Positions 7,685 to 14,727 of a DNA stretch of 64,000 nucleotides are shown here, one piece after another. Each line of letters starts with the position of its first letter. The stretch's first letter is position 1. The notes beneath the pieces were generated by a model. That model did no database searches and was not told the DNA's origin. It was given only the letters and a program-made list of their open reading frames with translations. The position numbers were made by a program, and so were the translations under genes. The stretch is from JAWKMZ01 sp041391965 (GTDB taxonomy: Bacteria; Bacteroidota; Bacteroidia; Flavobacteriales; Flavobacteriaceae), in the NCBI GenBank assembly GCA_041391965.1, contig JAWKMZ010000002.1, forward strand, positions 434,001-498,000, in the 5' to 3' direction.

Positions 7685-8758
7685 ATGGCAGATTTTTATA
7701 ACATAAAAGTAGCAGACATCTATAAAGAAACTGAAGATACGTCAGTCATTACTTTTGAGATGCCTTCAGCATTGAAAGACCTATTTAAATTTAGGCAAGG
7801 ACAACACTTAACATTAAAAGCAGATATTGATGGCGAAGATGTACGTCGTTCCTATTCATTGTGTTCAAGTCCATTTGACAATCAGTGGAAAGTGGCAGTA
7901 AAACTAATTCCTGAAGGTAAATTTTCAACCTACATAAACAAAAAAGTAAAAATTGGAGACCACATTGAAGTCATGCCACCAAGTGGTACATTTGGTGTTT
8001 CAGCTAATCCAGAAAAAGCCAAAAACTATCTCTTTTTTGCTGCTGGTAGTGGTATCACTCCAGTGTTGTCAATGATAAAAACGCATCTTGCTGCAGAACC
8101 AAACGCTACTTGCAAGTTGTTTTTTGTAAATAAAACAGCAAAATCCATTATCTTTAAAGAAGAATTGGAGCAGCTTAGAAATACTTATTTTGGGCGACTT
8201 GAAATCTATTATTTTTTAACGAAAGAACGTCGCGATATCGAGTTGTTTAATGGTCGTTTTGATGATGATAAAATGAAAGTGCTCACAAAAACATTTATTG
8301 ATATTCCCGATACAAGCGAAGTGTTTCTTTGTGGACCAGAACAAATGGTAAACTATGTAAGCGAGTATCTTGTAAATGCAGGTTTGCCAAAAGAATTGGT
8401 TCATTTTGAATTGTTCGTCACAGGACTTTCGGAAGAAGATATTAAACGTGCAGAACGTTTGTCAAAACAAAATGTAGAAGGCATTGAAGTAACCATTATG
8501 GATGGTGGAAAAGAATTTGAGTTTACCATGACCAAGGAGTATGATAATATTTTGGATGCAGCCTTAGGCGCTGGAGCCGATTTGCCTTTTGCCTGCAAAG
8601 GAGGCGTTTGTAGTACCTGCAAATGTCAAGTCATTGAAGGTGCTGTTGAAATGAAAATAAATTACGCTCTTGAAGATAAAGAAGTGGCACAAAATTATGT
8701 ATTAAGCTGTCAAGCTGTACCAACCACTAAAAAAGTAGTGGTCGATTTTGATGTTTAA
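7685..8758 (+). CDS. paaE: Phenylacetyl-CoA epoxidase reductase subunit PaaE
   Basis: Passes electrons from NAD(P)H to the PaaA di-iron site. Domain order is FAD-binding (RRSYSLCS at 54-61), nucleotide-binding (AAGSGITPV around 118-126, LCGPEQMV around 220), then a plant-type 2Fe-2S domain. The cluster ligands are visible: C304, C309, C312 and C342. The 357-residue length is right for the family. It is the first gene of the run here, whereas in E. coli it is the fifth (paaABCDE). paaA follows after 64 bases. Confidence 0.95.
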   Translation: MADFYNIKVADIYKETEDTSVITFEMPSALKDLFKFRQGQHLTLKADIDGEDVRRSYSLCSSPFDNQWKVAVKLIPEGKFSTYINKKVKIGDHIEVMPPSGTFGVSANPEKAKNYLFFAAGSGITPVLSMIKTHLAAEPNATCKLFFVNKTAKSIIFKEELEQLRNTYFGRLEIYYFLTKERRDIELFNGRFDDDKMKVLTKTFIDIPDTSEVFLCGPEQMVNYVSEYLVNAGLPKELVHFELFVTGLSEEDIKRAERLSKQNVEGIEVTIMDGGKEFEFTMTKEYDNILDAALGAGADLPFACKGGVCSTCKCQVIEGAVEMKINYALEDKEVAQNYVLSCQAVPTTKKVVVDFDV

Positions 8759-8822
8759 ATTAATGATCATTTCCAAGCTCAGTAGAAAAACTAAGAATAA
8801 CCATTCATTAATAACTATTAAG

Positions 8823-9779
8823 ATGAGTGAAGAACAAATAAAAAATTTAGAAAAACAGTTTGAAGAACGTATCGCAAGAGACGAAAAAATCGAACCTAAA
8901 GATTGGATGCCAGAAAAGTATCGTCAAACACACATTCGTCAAATGTCACAACATGCACATTCCGAAATTGTCGGGATGCTTCCAGAAGGCAACTGGATTA
9001 CCAGAGCACCTTCATTAAGACGAAAAGTAGCCTTATTGGCAAAAGTTCAGGACGAAGCTGGTCATGGTTTGTACTTGTATTCTGCAACCGAAACTTTAGG
9101 GATTTCTCGAGATGAACTTTACGAGCAACTCCATTCAGGTAAAGCAAAATACTCCTCAATATTTAATTATCCAACCTTAACATGGGCAGATATGGGAGCT
9201 ATTGGTTGGCTGGTAGATGGTGCAGCCATTATCAATCAAGTGCCATTGTGCAACACTTCTTTTGGACCTTATGCAAGAGCAATGGTAAGAGTTTGTAAAG
9301 AAGAAAGTTTTCATCAGCGTCAAGGGTATGAAATTATGATAAAATTGGCTAACGGAACACCAGAGCAAAAAGAAATGGCTCAAGATGCACTCAACCGTTG
9401 GTGGTGGCCAAGTTTGATGATGTTAGGTCCAACAGATGCCGAATCCATTCACACAGAACAATCGATGAAATGGAAATTGAAACGAAAATCTAATGACGAA
9501 TTACGTCAGCAATTTATAGACCAAACTGTTCCGCAAGCCGATTTAATCGGACTCACAGTACCAGATCCGGATTTAAAATGGAATGAAGAACGCGGTAGTT
9601 ACGATTTTGGTGAGATAGATTGGGATGAGTTTTGGCAAGTTGTAAAAGGGCATGGACCATGCAACAAAGAGCGTATGAAAGCACGAGTTGGAGCGTGGGA
9701 ACGAGGTGAGTGGGTTAGAGATGCAGCGATGGCTCATGCACAAAAACAACAAGAACGAAAAGAAAAACAAGTAATATAA
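8823..9779 (+). CDS. paaA: Phenylacetyl-CoA epoxidase catalytic subunit PaaA
   Basis: The oxygenase subunit that forms 1,2-epoxyphenylacetyl-CoA at a carboxylate-bridged di-iron centre. Ligand motifs of the ferritin-like fold are present: EAGH at E78-H81 and EESFH at E160-H164. I start at 8823 (MSEEQIKN); the longer frame from 8748 overlaps paaE and adds a 25-residue stretch unlike the family. That gives 318 residues, close to E. coli PaaA. RWWWPSLMMLGP and KWNEERGSYDFGEIDWDEF are strongly typical. Confidence 0.95.
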   Translation: MSEEQIKNLEKQFEERIARDEKIEPKDWMPEKYRQTHIRQMSQHAHSEIVGMLPEGNWITRAPSLRRKVALLAKVQDEAGHGLYLYSATETLGISRDELYEQLHSGKAKYSSIFNYPTLTWADMGAIGWLVDGAAIINQVPLCNTSFGPYARAMVRVCKEESFHQRQGYEIMIKLANGTPEQKEMAQDALNRWWWPSLMMLGPTDAESIHTEQSMKWKLKRKSNDELRQQFIDQTVPQADLIGLTVPDPDLKWNEERGSYDFGEIDWDEFWQVVKGHGPCNKERMKARVGAWERGEWVRDAAMAHAQKQQERKEKQVI

Positions 9780-9831
9780 AAACTGAAGTTAAAGTTGAAT
9801 TCGAAAACCGTTTCAACTTCAACTTCAGTTT
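9780..9831. repeat. Long imperfect hairpin of GAA/TTC hexamers before paaB
   Basis: Arms 9780-9799 and 9812-9831 pair over 20 bases with one mismatch around a 12-base loop. They are built from GAAGTT / AACTTC-type hexamers. The hairpin fills the paaA-paaB gap and stops about 20 bases before the paaB ATG. It has no terminator T-tail. Confidence 0.75.
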
Positions 9832-9850
9832 CGATTTCAAATTTATGATT

Positions 9851-10138
9851 ATGGCAACAAAAAACTGGCCACTTTGGGAAGTCTTCGTAAGAAGCAAAAA
9901 CGGACTGGAACATCGTCATTTTGGTAGTCTACATGCTGCTGATGCAGAAATGGCTTTGGAAAATGCACGCGATGTTTATACAAGAAGAAATGAAGGCGTA
10001 AGCATTTGGGTGGTAGAATCCAAACATATTACAGCATCAAACCCTGAGCATAATGGCGAAATGTTTGAACCAGCACAAGATAAAGTATATCGTCATCCAA
10101 CGTTTTATGAGTTGCCTGACGAGGTTAAACATATGTAG
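9851..10138 (+). CDS. paaB: Phenylacetyl-CoA epoxidase subunit PaaB
   Basis: A small structural subunit of the epoxidase that links PaaA-PaaC units. Starting at the second ATG (MATKNWPLWEVF) gives 95 residues, the usual size; an in-frame ATG at 9845 would add two residues. NGLEHRHFGSLHAADAEMA and ARDVYTRRNEG are hallmark PaaB segments. It is followed not by paaC, as in most paa operons, but by a repeat-flanked four-helix-bundle gene. Confidence 0.94.
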   Translation: MATKNWPLWEVFVRSKNGLEHRHFGSLHAADAEMALENARDVYTRRNEGVSIWVVESKHITASNPEHNGEMFEPAQDKVYRHPTFYELPDEVKHM

Positions 10139-10139
10139 A

Positions 10140-10180
10140 ATGAAGATGAAGATGAAGATGAAGATGAAGATGAAGATGAA
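10140..10180 (+). repeat. ATGAAG hexamer tandem repeat, left arm of the inverted repeat around the four-helix-bundle gene
   Basis: 6.8 perfect copies of ATGAAG begin two bases after the paaB stop codon. The reverse complement of 10555-10588 aligns to 10141-10174 at 28 of 34 positions, and three of the mismatches become G-U pairs in RNA. The two tracts could therefore form a long stem with the intervening gene in the loop. Confidence 0.85.
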
Positions 10181-10203
10181 AGTGAATTAAGTAAGTTAAA
10201 AAA

Positions 10204-10551
10204 ATGAATGATAAAAAATATGATTTAGATAGTCGTTTAGAAGATTTTGCAGCTTCCATAATATTGTTTTACCAAAAGAAGCCGTTAAGTTATTCTGGAG
10301 ATTATTTAGCCAAACAACTCATTCGTTCATCTTGCTCTTCGGCATTAAATTTTGGAGAATATCTTGGAGCCGCTTCTGATAAAGATAAGGCTAATAAGCT
10401 AAGAATTACGCTAAAAGAGCTAAGGGAATCCTTAAGGAATATAAATATTCAACATAAAGCTAAAATTTTTACTGTTGAAAAACTAGAACCATTACAAAAA
10501 GAAAATGACGAATTAATAAGGATAATAGTGACAATTTTGAAGCGATATTAA
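10204..10551 (+). CDS. Four-helix-bundle protein (23S rRNA intervening-sequence type)
   Basis: 115 residues matching the four-helix-bundle family first known from 23S rRNA intervening sequences: YDLDSRLEDFAASIILFYQ, KQLIRSSCSSALNFGEYLGA, KLRITLKELRESL. The family also includes the Avd accessory proteins of diversity-generating retroelements, but no reverse transcriptase is nearby. It has no known part in phenylacetate catabolism. It splits the paaB-paaC pair and is framed by inverted GAA/TTC hexamer repeats, the arrangement expected of an inserted intervening sequence. The cellular role is unknown. Confidence 0.88.
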   Translation: MNDKKYDLDSRLEDFAASIILFYQKKPLSYSGDYLAKQLIRSSCSSALNFGEYLGAASDKDKANKLRITLKELRESLRNINIQHKAKIFTVEKLEPLQKENDELIRIIVTILKRY

Positions 10552-10554
10552 TTT

Positions 10555-10588
10555 TTCGACTTCAATTTCATCTTCAACTTCGTCTTCA
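10555..10588. repeat. TTC-N3 hexamer tract, right arm of the inverted repeat
   Basis: Six TTC-N3 units beginning three bases after the four-helix-bundle stop and ending 8 bases before the paaC ATG. Complementary to the ATGAAG tract at 10140-10180. Confidence 0.75.
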
Positions 10589-10596
10589 AGGTAATT

Positions 10597-11352
10597 ATGA
10601 AAAACAAAAACCAATACAACTACATAATAGGAATCGCAGACAACTCTTTAATTCTTGGGCAAAGAATGGGAGAGCTTTGTGGTCATGGCCCAAGTTTAGA
10701 AACTGACATTGCTTGTACTAATATCTCTTTAGATTTATTTGGTCAAGTGCGCAGTTATTATCAATATGCTGCAAAAATTGCAGCAGATGGAAGAACCGAA
10801 GACGATATTGCCATGCTTCGTAAAGAACGCGAATATGTCAATATTCTATTAGTAGAGCAACCGAATACAGATTTTGCATACACGATGGCGCGTCAGTTTT
10901 TATTCGATGTCTATCACTTGTTAATGTTGCAAGAATTGCAGAAAAGTAAAGATTTGACGTTGTCAGCCATAGCAACAAAATCCATTAAAGAGGTTAGTTA
11001 CCACCAGCGTTTTTCTTCTGATTGGATCAAGCGTTTAGGCGATGGCACTGAAGAAAGTCATCAAAAAATACAAACAGCAATTAATGATTTATGGACATAT
11101 ACTGACGAATTATTTCATCAAACCGAAGCTGATAAAGCGATGGTTGAAGAAGGTGTTGGTGTTGATGTCACAAAACTGAAAGCCACTTATTATCAAAAGG
11201 TAAATGAGATTTTAGAAGAAGCAACTCTAAAAATTCCAGAATCAAAATATTTTCAAAAAGGAGGAAAGCAAGGTATTCATACCGAACATATGGGTTATTT
11301 GTTGACCGAATTGCAATATATGCAACGTACCTATCCAAATATGGAATGGTAA
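10597..11352 (+). CDS. paaC: Phenylacetyl-CoA epoxidase structural subunit PaaC
   Basis: Non-catalytic ferritin-like partner of PaaA, needed to assemble the epoxidase. Typical segments are IADNSLILGQRMGELCGHGP near the N-terminus, ISLDLFGQVRSYYQYAA, ANTDF-like PNTDFAYTMARQFLFD and SYHQRFSSDWIKRLGDGTEES. 251 residues is normal. The start ATG lies 8 bases after a TTC-N3 repeat tract, so its ribosome-binding region could be tied up in the long stem around the upstream gene. Confidence 0.95.
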   Translation: MKNKNQYNYIIGIADNSLILGQRMGELCGHGPSLETDIACTNISLDLFGQVRSYYQYAAKIAADGRTEDDIAMLRKEREYVNILLVEQPNTDFAYTMARQFLFDVYHLLMLQELQKSKDLTLSAIATKSIKEVSYHQRFSSDWIKRLGDGTEESHQKIQTAINDLWTYTDELFHQTEADKAMVEEGVGVDVTKLKATYYQKVNEILEEATLKIPESKYFQKGGKQGIHTEHMGYLLTELQYMQRTYPNMEW

Positions 11353-11360
11353 AATTAAAA

Positions 11361-11390
11361 TGAAATCGATTTCAAGTTCAACTTCGAAGT
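11361..11390. repeat. Short palindromic GAA/TTC element before paaD
   Basis: Two adjacent small palindromes, a perfect 14-base one at 11361-11374 and ACTTCGAAGT at 11381-11390, made from the same GAA/TTC units as the tracts before paaB and paaC. They end 4 bases before the paaD ATG. Confidence 0.6.
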
Positions 11391-11394
11391 AATT

Positions 11395-11895
11395 ATGACT
11401 GTAATAGAACAACATATTGATGAAAGATTAGTGAAGATTCTTGAAAAAGTTACTGACCCTGAAATTCCAGTGCTTTCCATTATGGATATGGGTGTTGTAC
11501 GTTCTGCAATTATTGAAAATAATGTTGTAAAAGTCAAAATAACACCAACTTATAGTGGCTGTCCAGCAATGGACGTTATTGGTGATGATATTAAAAAGGC
11601 ACTAAAAGTAGCTGGATACCATTCAGAAATCGAATTAATTTTGTCACCAGCTTGGACAACCAATTGGATAACACCAAAAGGTAGAAAGGCATTGGAAGAT
11701 TATGGAATTGCTGCACCTTTAGATGCCGAAGCAGATAAAGAGGCACTTTTAGGACATAAAAAAATAGTGAAATGCACCCATTGTGGCTCAACAAATACAC
11801 GATTGGTCAGTCAGTTTGGTTCAACAGCATGCAAAGCACAATTTCAATGTGAAGATTGTAAAGAACCTTTTGATTATTTTAAATGTTTGAAATGA
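11395..11895 (+). CDS. paaD: Phenylacetyl-CoA epoxidase maturation protein PaaD
   Basis: A MIP18-family (DUF59) domain fills residues about 8-90 (KVTDPEIPVLSIMDMGVV, TPTYSGCPAMDVI). A C-terminal zinc-ribbon-like part follows, with two Cys pairs (CTHC, CEDC) plus further Cys residues. In other bacteria PaaD is required for an active epoxidase and is thought to help build or load its metal centre. 166 residues fits. The next gene starts one base after its stop, so the two are coupled. Confidence 0.94.
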   Translation: MTVIEQHIDERLVKILEKVTDPEIPVLSIMDMGVVRSAIIENNVVKVKITPTYSGCPAMDVIGDDIKKALKVAGYHSEIELILSPAWTTNWITPKGRKALEDYGIAAPLDAEADKEALLGHKKIVKCTHCGSTNTRLVSQFGSTACKAQFQCEDCKEPFDYFKCLK

Positions 11896-11896
11896 T

Positions 11897-12280
11897 ATGA
11901 ACAACAAATCACCACTATTAGGACTTCGAACCGTCGTGTATATGGTTGACGATTTAGAAAAAGCCAAAGCATGGTACATGAAAGCATTTAATGCAAAACC
12001 TTATTATGATACGCCTTATTACGTTGGATTCAATATTGGAGGCTACGAATTGGGCTTGCATCCAAAAGAAAAAGCAAAAGGAACTGATAACGGAACGGTA
12101 TTGTCATATTGGGGAGTTGAAGATGTTCATAAAACTTATAAATCCTTAATCGATTTAGGCGCAACATCACATGAAAAGCCAAACAATGTTGGAGGAGATA
12201 TTGTTTTGGCAACGGTTTATGATCCTTGGAAAAACATTATTGGATTAATTTATAACCCAGAATTTAAACTACCACAATAA
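11897..12280 (+). CDS. VOC (glyoxalase/bleomycin-resistance fold) protein
   Basis: A single vicinal-oxygen-chelate domain of 127 residues. It has the usual start of the fold, LRTVVYMVDDLEKAKAWYMKAF, and the closing metal-side strand YDPWKNIIGLIYNPEF. Its coupling to paaD by a one-base gap and to paaG by a three-base gap places it firmly in the catabolic operon. It is not part of the classical Paa set. Possible roles are handling a reactive aldehyde or oxepin by-product, but the substrate cannot be read from sequence. Confidence 0.85.
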   Translation: MNNKSPLLGLRTVVYMVDDLEKAKAWYMKAFNAKPYYDTPYYVGFNIGGYELGLHPKEKAKGTDNGTVLSYWGVEDVHKTYKSLIDLGATSHEKPNNVGGDIVLATVYDPWKNIIGLIYNPEFKLPQ

Positions 12281-12283
12281 TTT

Positions 12284-13063
12284 ATGAACTCAATTCTATT
12301 AAAAATAGAAAATAAAATAGCGTATATCACACTCAACAGACCAGAAGTGTTCAATAGTTTCAATCGCGAAATGGCTTTGAGTTTGCAAAGTGTTTTAGAT
12401 GATTGTGAAAAAAAACCAGAAGTTAGAGCCATTGTTCTTTCAGGAAACGGAAAAGCATTTTGTGCAGGTCAAGACTTAAAGGAAGTCACCTCTCCAGAAT
12501 TAAATCCTGGATTCAAAAAAATATTAGAAGAGCATTACAATCCAATCATCACAAGAATCCGTTCCATTAAAAAACCAATCATTGCAGCAGTCAATGGAGT
12601 TGCTGCAGGAGCAGGAGCAAATATTGCTTTGGCTTGCGATGTAGTTGTGGCGCATGAAAAAGTGAGTTTTATTCAAGCTTTCAGTTTAATAGGATTAATT
12701 CCTGATAGTGCTGGCACTTACTTTTTACCTCGATTAATTGGCTTTCAAAAGGCGCAGGCATTAGCGATGTTAGGTGATAAAATATCTGCCGAAGATGCAG
12801 AAAAAATGGGAATGATTTACAAGATGATTCCTCTTGAAAATTTTGAAGACGAAGTAAACAAGCTCACTTTAAAATTAGCTAATATGCCAACCAAAGCCTT
12901 AGGGATGATTAAGGAACTGTTCAACAAATCCATGACCAATACTTTAGAAGAACAATTGGCATTAGAGTCCAAATTGCAAATAGAAGCAGCACAAACTGAA
13001 GATTATACCGAAGGTGTTGCAGCATTTATTGAAAAACGTAAACCAAATTTTAAAGGCAATTAA
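12284..13063 (+). CDS. paaG: 1,2-epoxyphenylacetyl-CoA isomerase PaaG
   Basis: A crotonase-fold enzyme that converts the ring epoxide to oxepin-CoA and later shifts a double bond during beta-oxidation. The segment GLIPDSAGTYFLPRLIG carries the catalytic Asp (D141) in the PaaG position. The first oxyanion-hole region reads CAGQDLKE and the second AAGAGANIALACD, without the catalytic Glu pair of true hydratases, as expected for PaaG. 259 residues. It joins paaH with no gap between stop and start. Confidence 0.93.
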   Translation: MNSILLKIENKIAYITLNRPEVFNSFNREMALSLQSVLDDCEKKPEVRAIVLSGNGKAFCAGQDLKEVTSPELNPGFKKILEEHYNPIITRIRSIKKPIIAAVNGVAAGAGANIALACDVVVAHEKVSFIQAFSLIGLIPDSAGTYFLPRLIGFQKAQALAMLGDKISAEDAEKMGMIYKMIPLENFEDEVNKLTLKLANMPTKALGMIKELFNKSMTNTLEEQLALESKLQIEAAQTEDYTEGVAAFIEKRKPNFKGN

Positions 13064-14218
13064 ATGAACATAGGAATCATAGGAAGTGGAACCATGGGAA
13101 GCGGCATCGCACAAGTGGCTGCAACTTCTGGTTGTAACGTAAAATTATACGATACCAACAAAGCAGCATTAGATAAAGCAAAAGTTTCATTAGATACAAT
13201 ATTGAACCGATTAATTGAAAAAGGTCGTATTGATTCAGCTGAAAAAAATAGAATTCAAGGTAATATTGAATATGTAGATAGTTTGAAAGATTTATCAGCT
13301 TCTAATTTGACTATTGAAGCTATTGTTGAAAACCTTGATATTAAAAAGAAAGTGTTTTCAGAACTGGAAACTTATGTCCCTAATGATTGTATTATTGCTT
13401 CCAATACATCAAGTCTATCAATAGCTTCCATTGCTTCCTCATTGAAAAACCCAGAGCGTTGTATTGGAATTCATTTCTTCAATCCAGCACCATTAATGCA
13501 ATTGGTTGAAGTGATTCCTGCCATTCAAACATCCAAAGAAACATTAGAAAAGTCTGTTCAAATCATTAAAGATTGGAAAAAAACAGTTGCAGTGGCAAAG
13601 GACACTCCAGGCTTTATTGTGAATCGTGTGGCGCGACCGTTTTATGGAGAAGCTTTAAGAATTTATGAAGAAGGAATAGCTGACTTTGCAACAATAGATT
13701 GGAGCTTAAAGGAACTTGGTGGTTTTAGAATGGGACCATTTGAACTCATGGATTTTATTGGTAACGATGTCAATTACACCGTCACCGAAACCGTTTTTAC
13801 AGCGTTTTATTTTGACCCAAGATACAAACCAGCATTCACACAAAAACGATTTGCAGAAGCAGGCTATTTAGGTCGAAAATCTGGAAAAGGCTATTATGAT
13901 TATTCTGAAGGTGCAATAAAACTACAACCAAAGGAAGATAAAGATTTAGCTCAAAAAATATTCGATCGTATTTTAGTGATGCTCATCAATGAAGCTGCAG
14001 ACGCATTGTTTTTAAATATCGCTTCAGCTAAAGACATCGACAACGCCATGACCAAAGGTGTCAATTATCCGAAAGGATTGTTGGCTTGGGCTGATGAAAA
14101 AGGCATCGATTGGTGTGTCTCAAAAATGGATGCATTGTACAACGAATATCACGAAGACCGATACCGTTGTAGTCCTTTATTGCGAAAAATGAACAGAGAA
14201 AACAAAACATTCTTTTAA
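13064..14218 (+). CDS. paaH: 3-hydroxyadipyl-CoA dehydrogenase PaaH
   Basis: NAD-dependent 3-hydroxyacyl-CoA dehydrogenase of the lower Paa pathway, oxidising 3-hydroxyadipyl-CoA to 3-oxoadipyl-CoA. The dinucleotide fold is at the start (GIIGSGTMGSGIAQVA), followed by EAIVENLDIKK, ASNTSSLSI, the catalytic-His segment GIHFFNPAPLMQLVE and PGFIVNRVARPF. The 384 residues cover the NAD domain and both C-terminal domains. It begins right after the paaG stop, and its last base is the first base of paaI, so the three genes are translationally coupled. Confidence 0.93.
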   Translation: MNIGIIGSGTMGSGIAQVAATSGCNVKLYDTNKAALDKAKVSLDTILNRLIEKGRIDSAEKNRIQGNIEYVDSLKDLSASNLTIEAIVENLDIKKKVFSELETYVPNDCIIASNTSSLSIASIASSLKNPERCIGIHFFNPAPLMQLVEVIPAIQTSKETLEKSVQIIKDWKKTVAVAKDTPGFIVNRVARPFYGEALRIYEEGIADFATIDWSLKELGGFRMGPFELMDFIGNDVNYTVTETVFTAFYFDPRYKPAFTQKRFAEAGYLGRKSGKGYYDYSEGAIKLQPKEDKDLAQKIFDRILVMLINEAADALFLNIASAKDIDNAMTKGVNYPKGLLAWADEKGIDWCVSKMDALYNEYHEDRYRCSPLLRKMNRENKTFF

Positions 14219-14622
14219 TGCAAGGAGAAAAAATTCCATATAAAATGCTGTCTCAAGATGCTTATAGCACATGGCTTGGTATCGAAATTTTGGAATGCGA
14301 AATAGGTCGTTGCAAAGTTGGGATGACCATTAGAAAAGACATGCTAAACAGTATGAACAAAGCACATGGTGGCATTAGCTATTCGTTAGCAGATACCGCT
14401 TTTGGTTTTGCAGCAAATACGCATGGTAAATACGCAGTGTCTATTGAAACAAGCATTAATCATATAGAAGCATTAAATGAAGGTGATTATTTAATAGCAG
14501 AATCAGTCATAGAAAAAGTGAATAATAAATTAGGCTTCAATGTGATTGAAGTCAAACGAGGCGATGAATTAGTAGCACTTTTTAAAGGTGTTGTTTATCG
14601 TACTCAAAAAGATTGGGAATAA
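14218..14622 (+). CDS. paaI: Phenylacetyl-CoA pathway thioesterase PaaI
   Basis: A hotdog-fold thioesterase of 134 residues. The stretch AHGGISYSLADTAFGFAAN contains the HGG and the Asp of the PaaI active site. In other bacteria PaaI frees CoA from stalled ring-hydroxylated CoA esters, protecting the cell when the pathway backs up. It overlaps the paaH stop by one base. A 25-base palindrome and a GAA/TTC repeat follow before paaJ. Confidence 0.92.
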   Translation: MQGEKIPYKMLSQDAYSTWLGIEILECEIGRCKVGMTIRKDMLNSMNKAHGGISYSLADTAFGFAANTHGKYAVSIETSINHIEALNEGDYLIAESVIEKVNNKLGFNVIEVKRGDELVALFKGVVYRTQKDWE

Positions 14623-14632
14623 AACGATTATT

Positions 14633-14657
14633 CTACGAGGTTTTTAAAACCTTGTAG
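14633..14657. repeat. 25-base palindromic repeat, copy 2
   Basis: Same palindrome as 7596-7620 with one change in the left arm (CTACGAGG instead of CTACAAGG) and another in the centre. Lies in the paaI-paaJ gap. Confidence 0.65.
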
Positions 14658-14677
14658 GTATTAATAAAAACATTAAT

Positions 14678-14724
14678 TTGAAATGAAGTTCCATTTTTGA
14701 CTTCAATTTCAATTTCAATTTCAG
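14678..14724. repeat. GAA/TTC repeat element before paaJ
   Basis: The left arm 14678-14689 pairs with 14700-14712 with one bulge. The right side continues as repeated TTCAAT units and ends 4 bases before the paaJ ATG. Same sequence style as the elements before paaB, paaC and paaD. Confidence 0.6.
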
Positions 14725-14727
14725 ACA

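Noticed and set aside
8748..8822. Longer N-terminus for paaA
   Set aside because: Overlaps the end of paaE and adds 25 residues (MMFKLMIISKLSR...) unlike any PaaA; the ATG at 8823 gives the normal length.
9780..9831. Rho-independent terminator after paaA
   Set aside because: Stable stem but no T-run follows, and the next genes of the same enzyme complex must be co-expressed.
10140..10180. Possible CRISPR or DNA-binding iteron array
   Set aside because: Six-base unit with no spacers; the complementary tract on the far side of the gene explains it better as an inverted-repeat arm.
10204..10551. Avd accessory protein of a diversity-generating retroelement
   Set aside because: Same fold family, but no reverse transcriptase, template repeat or variable repeat is found in the window.
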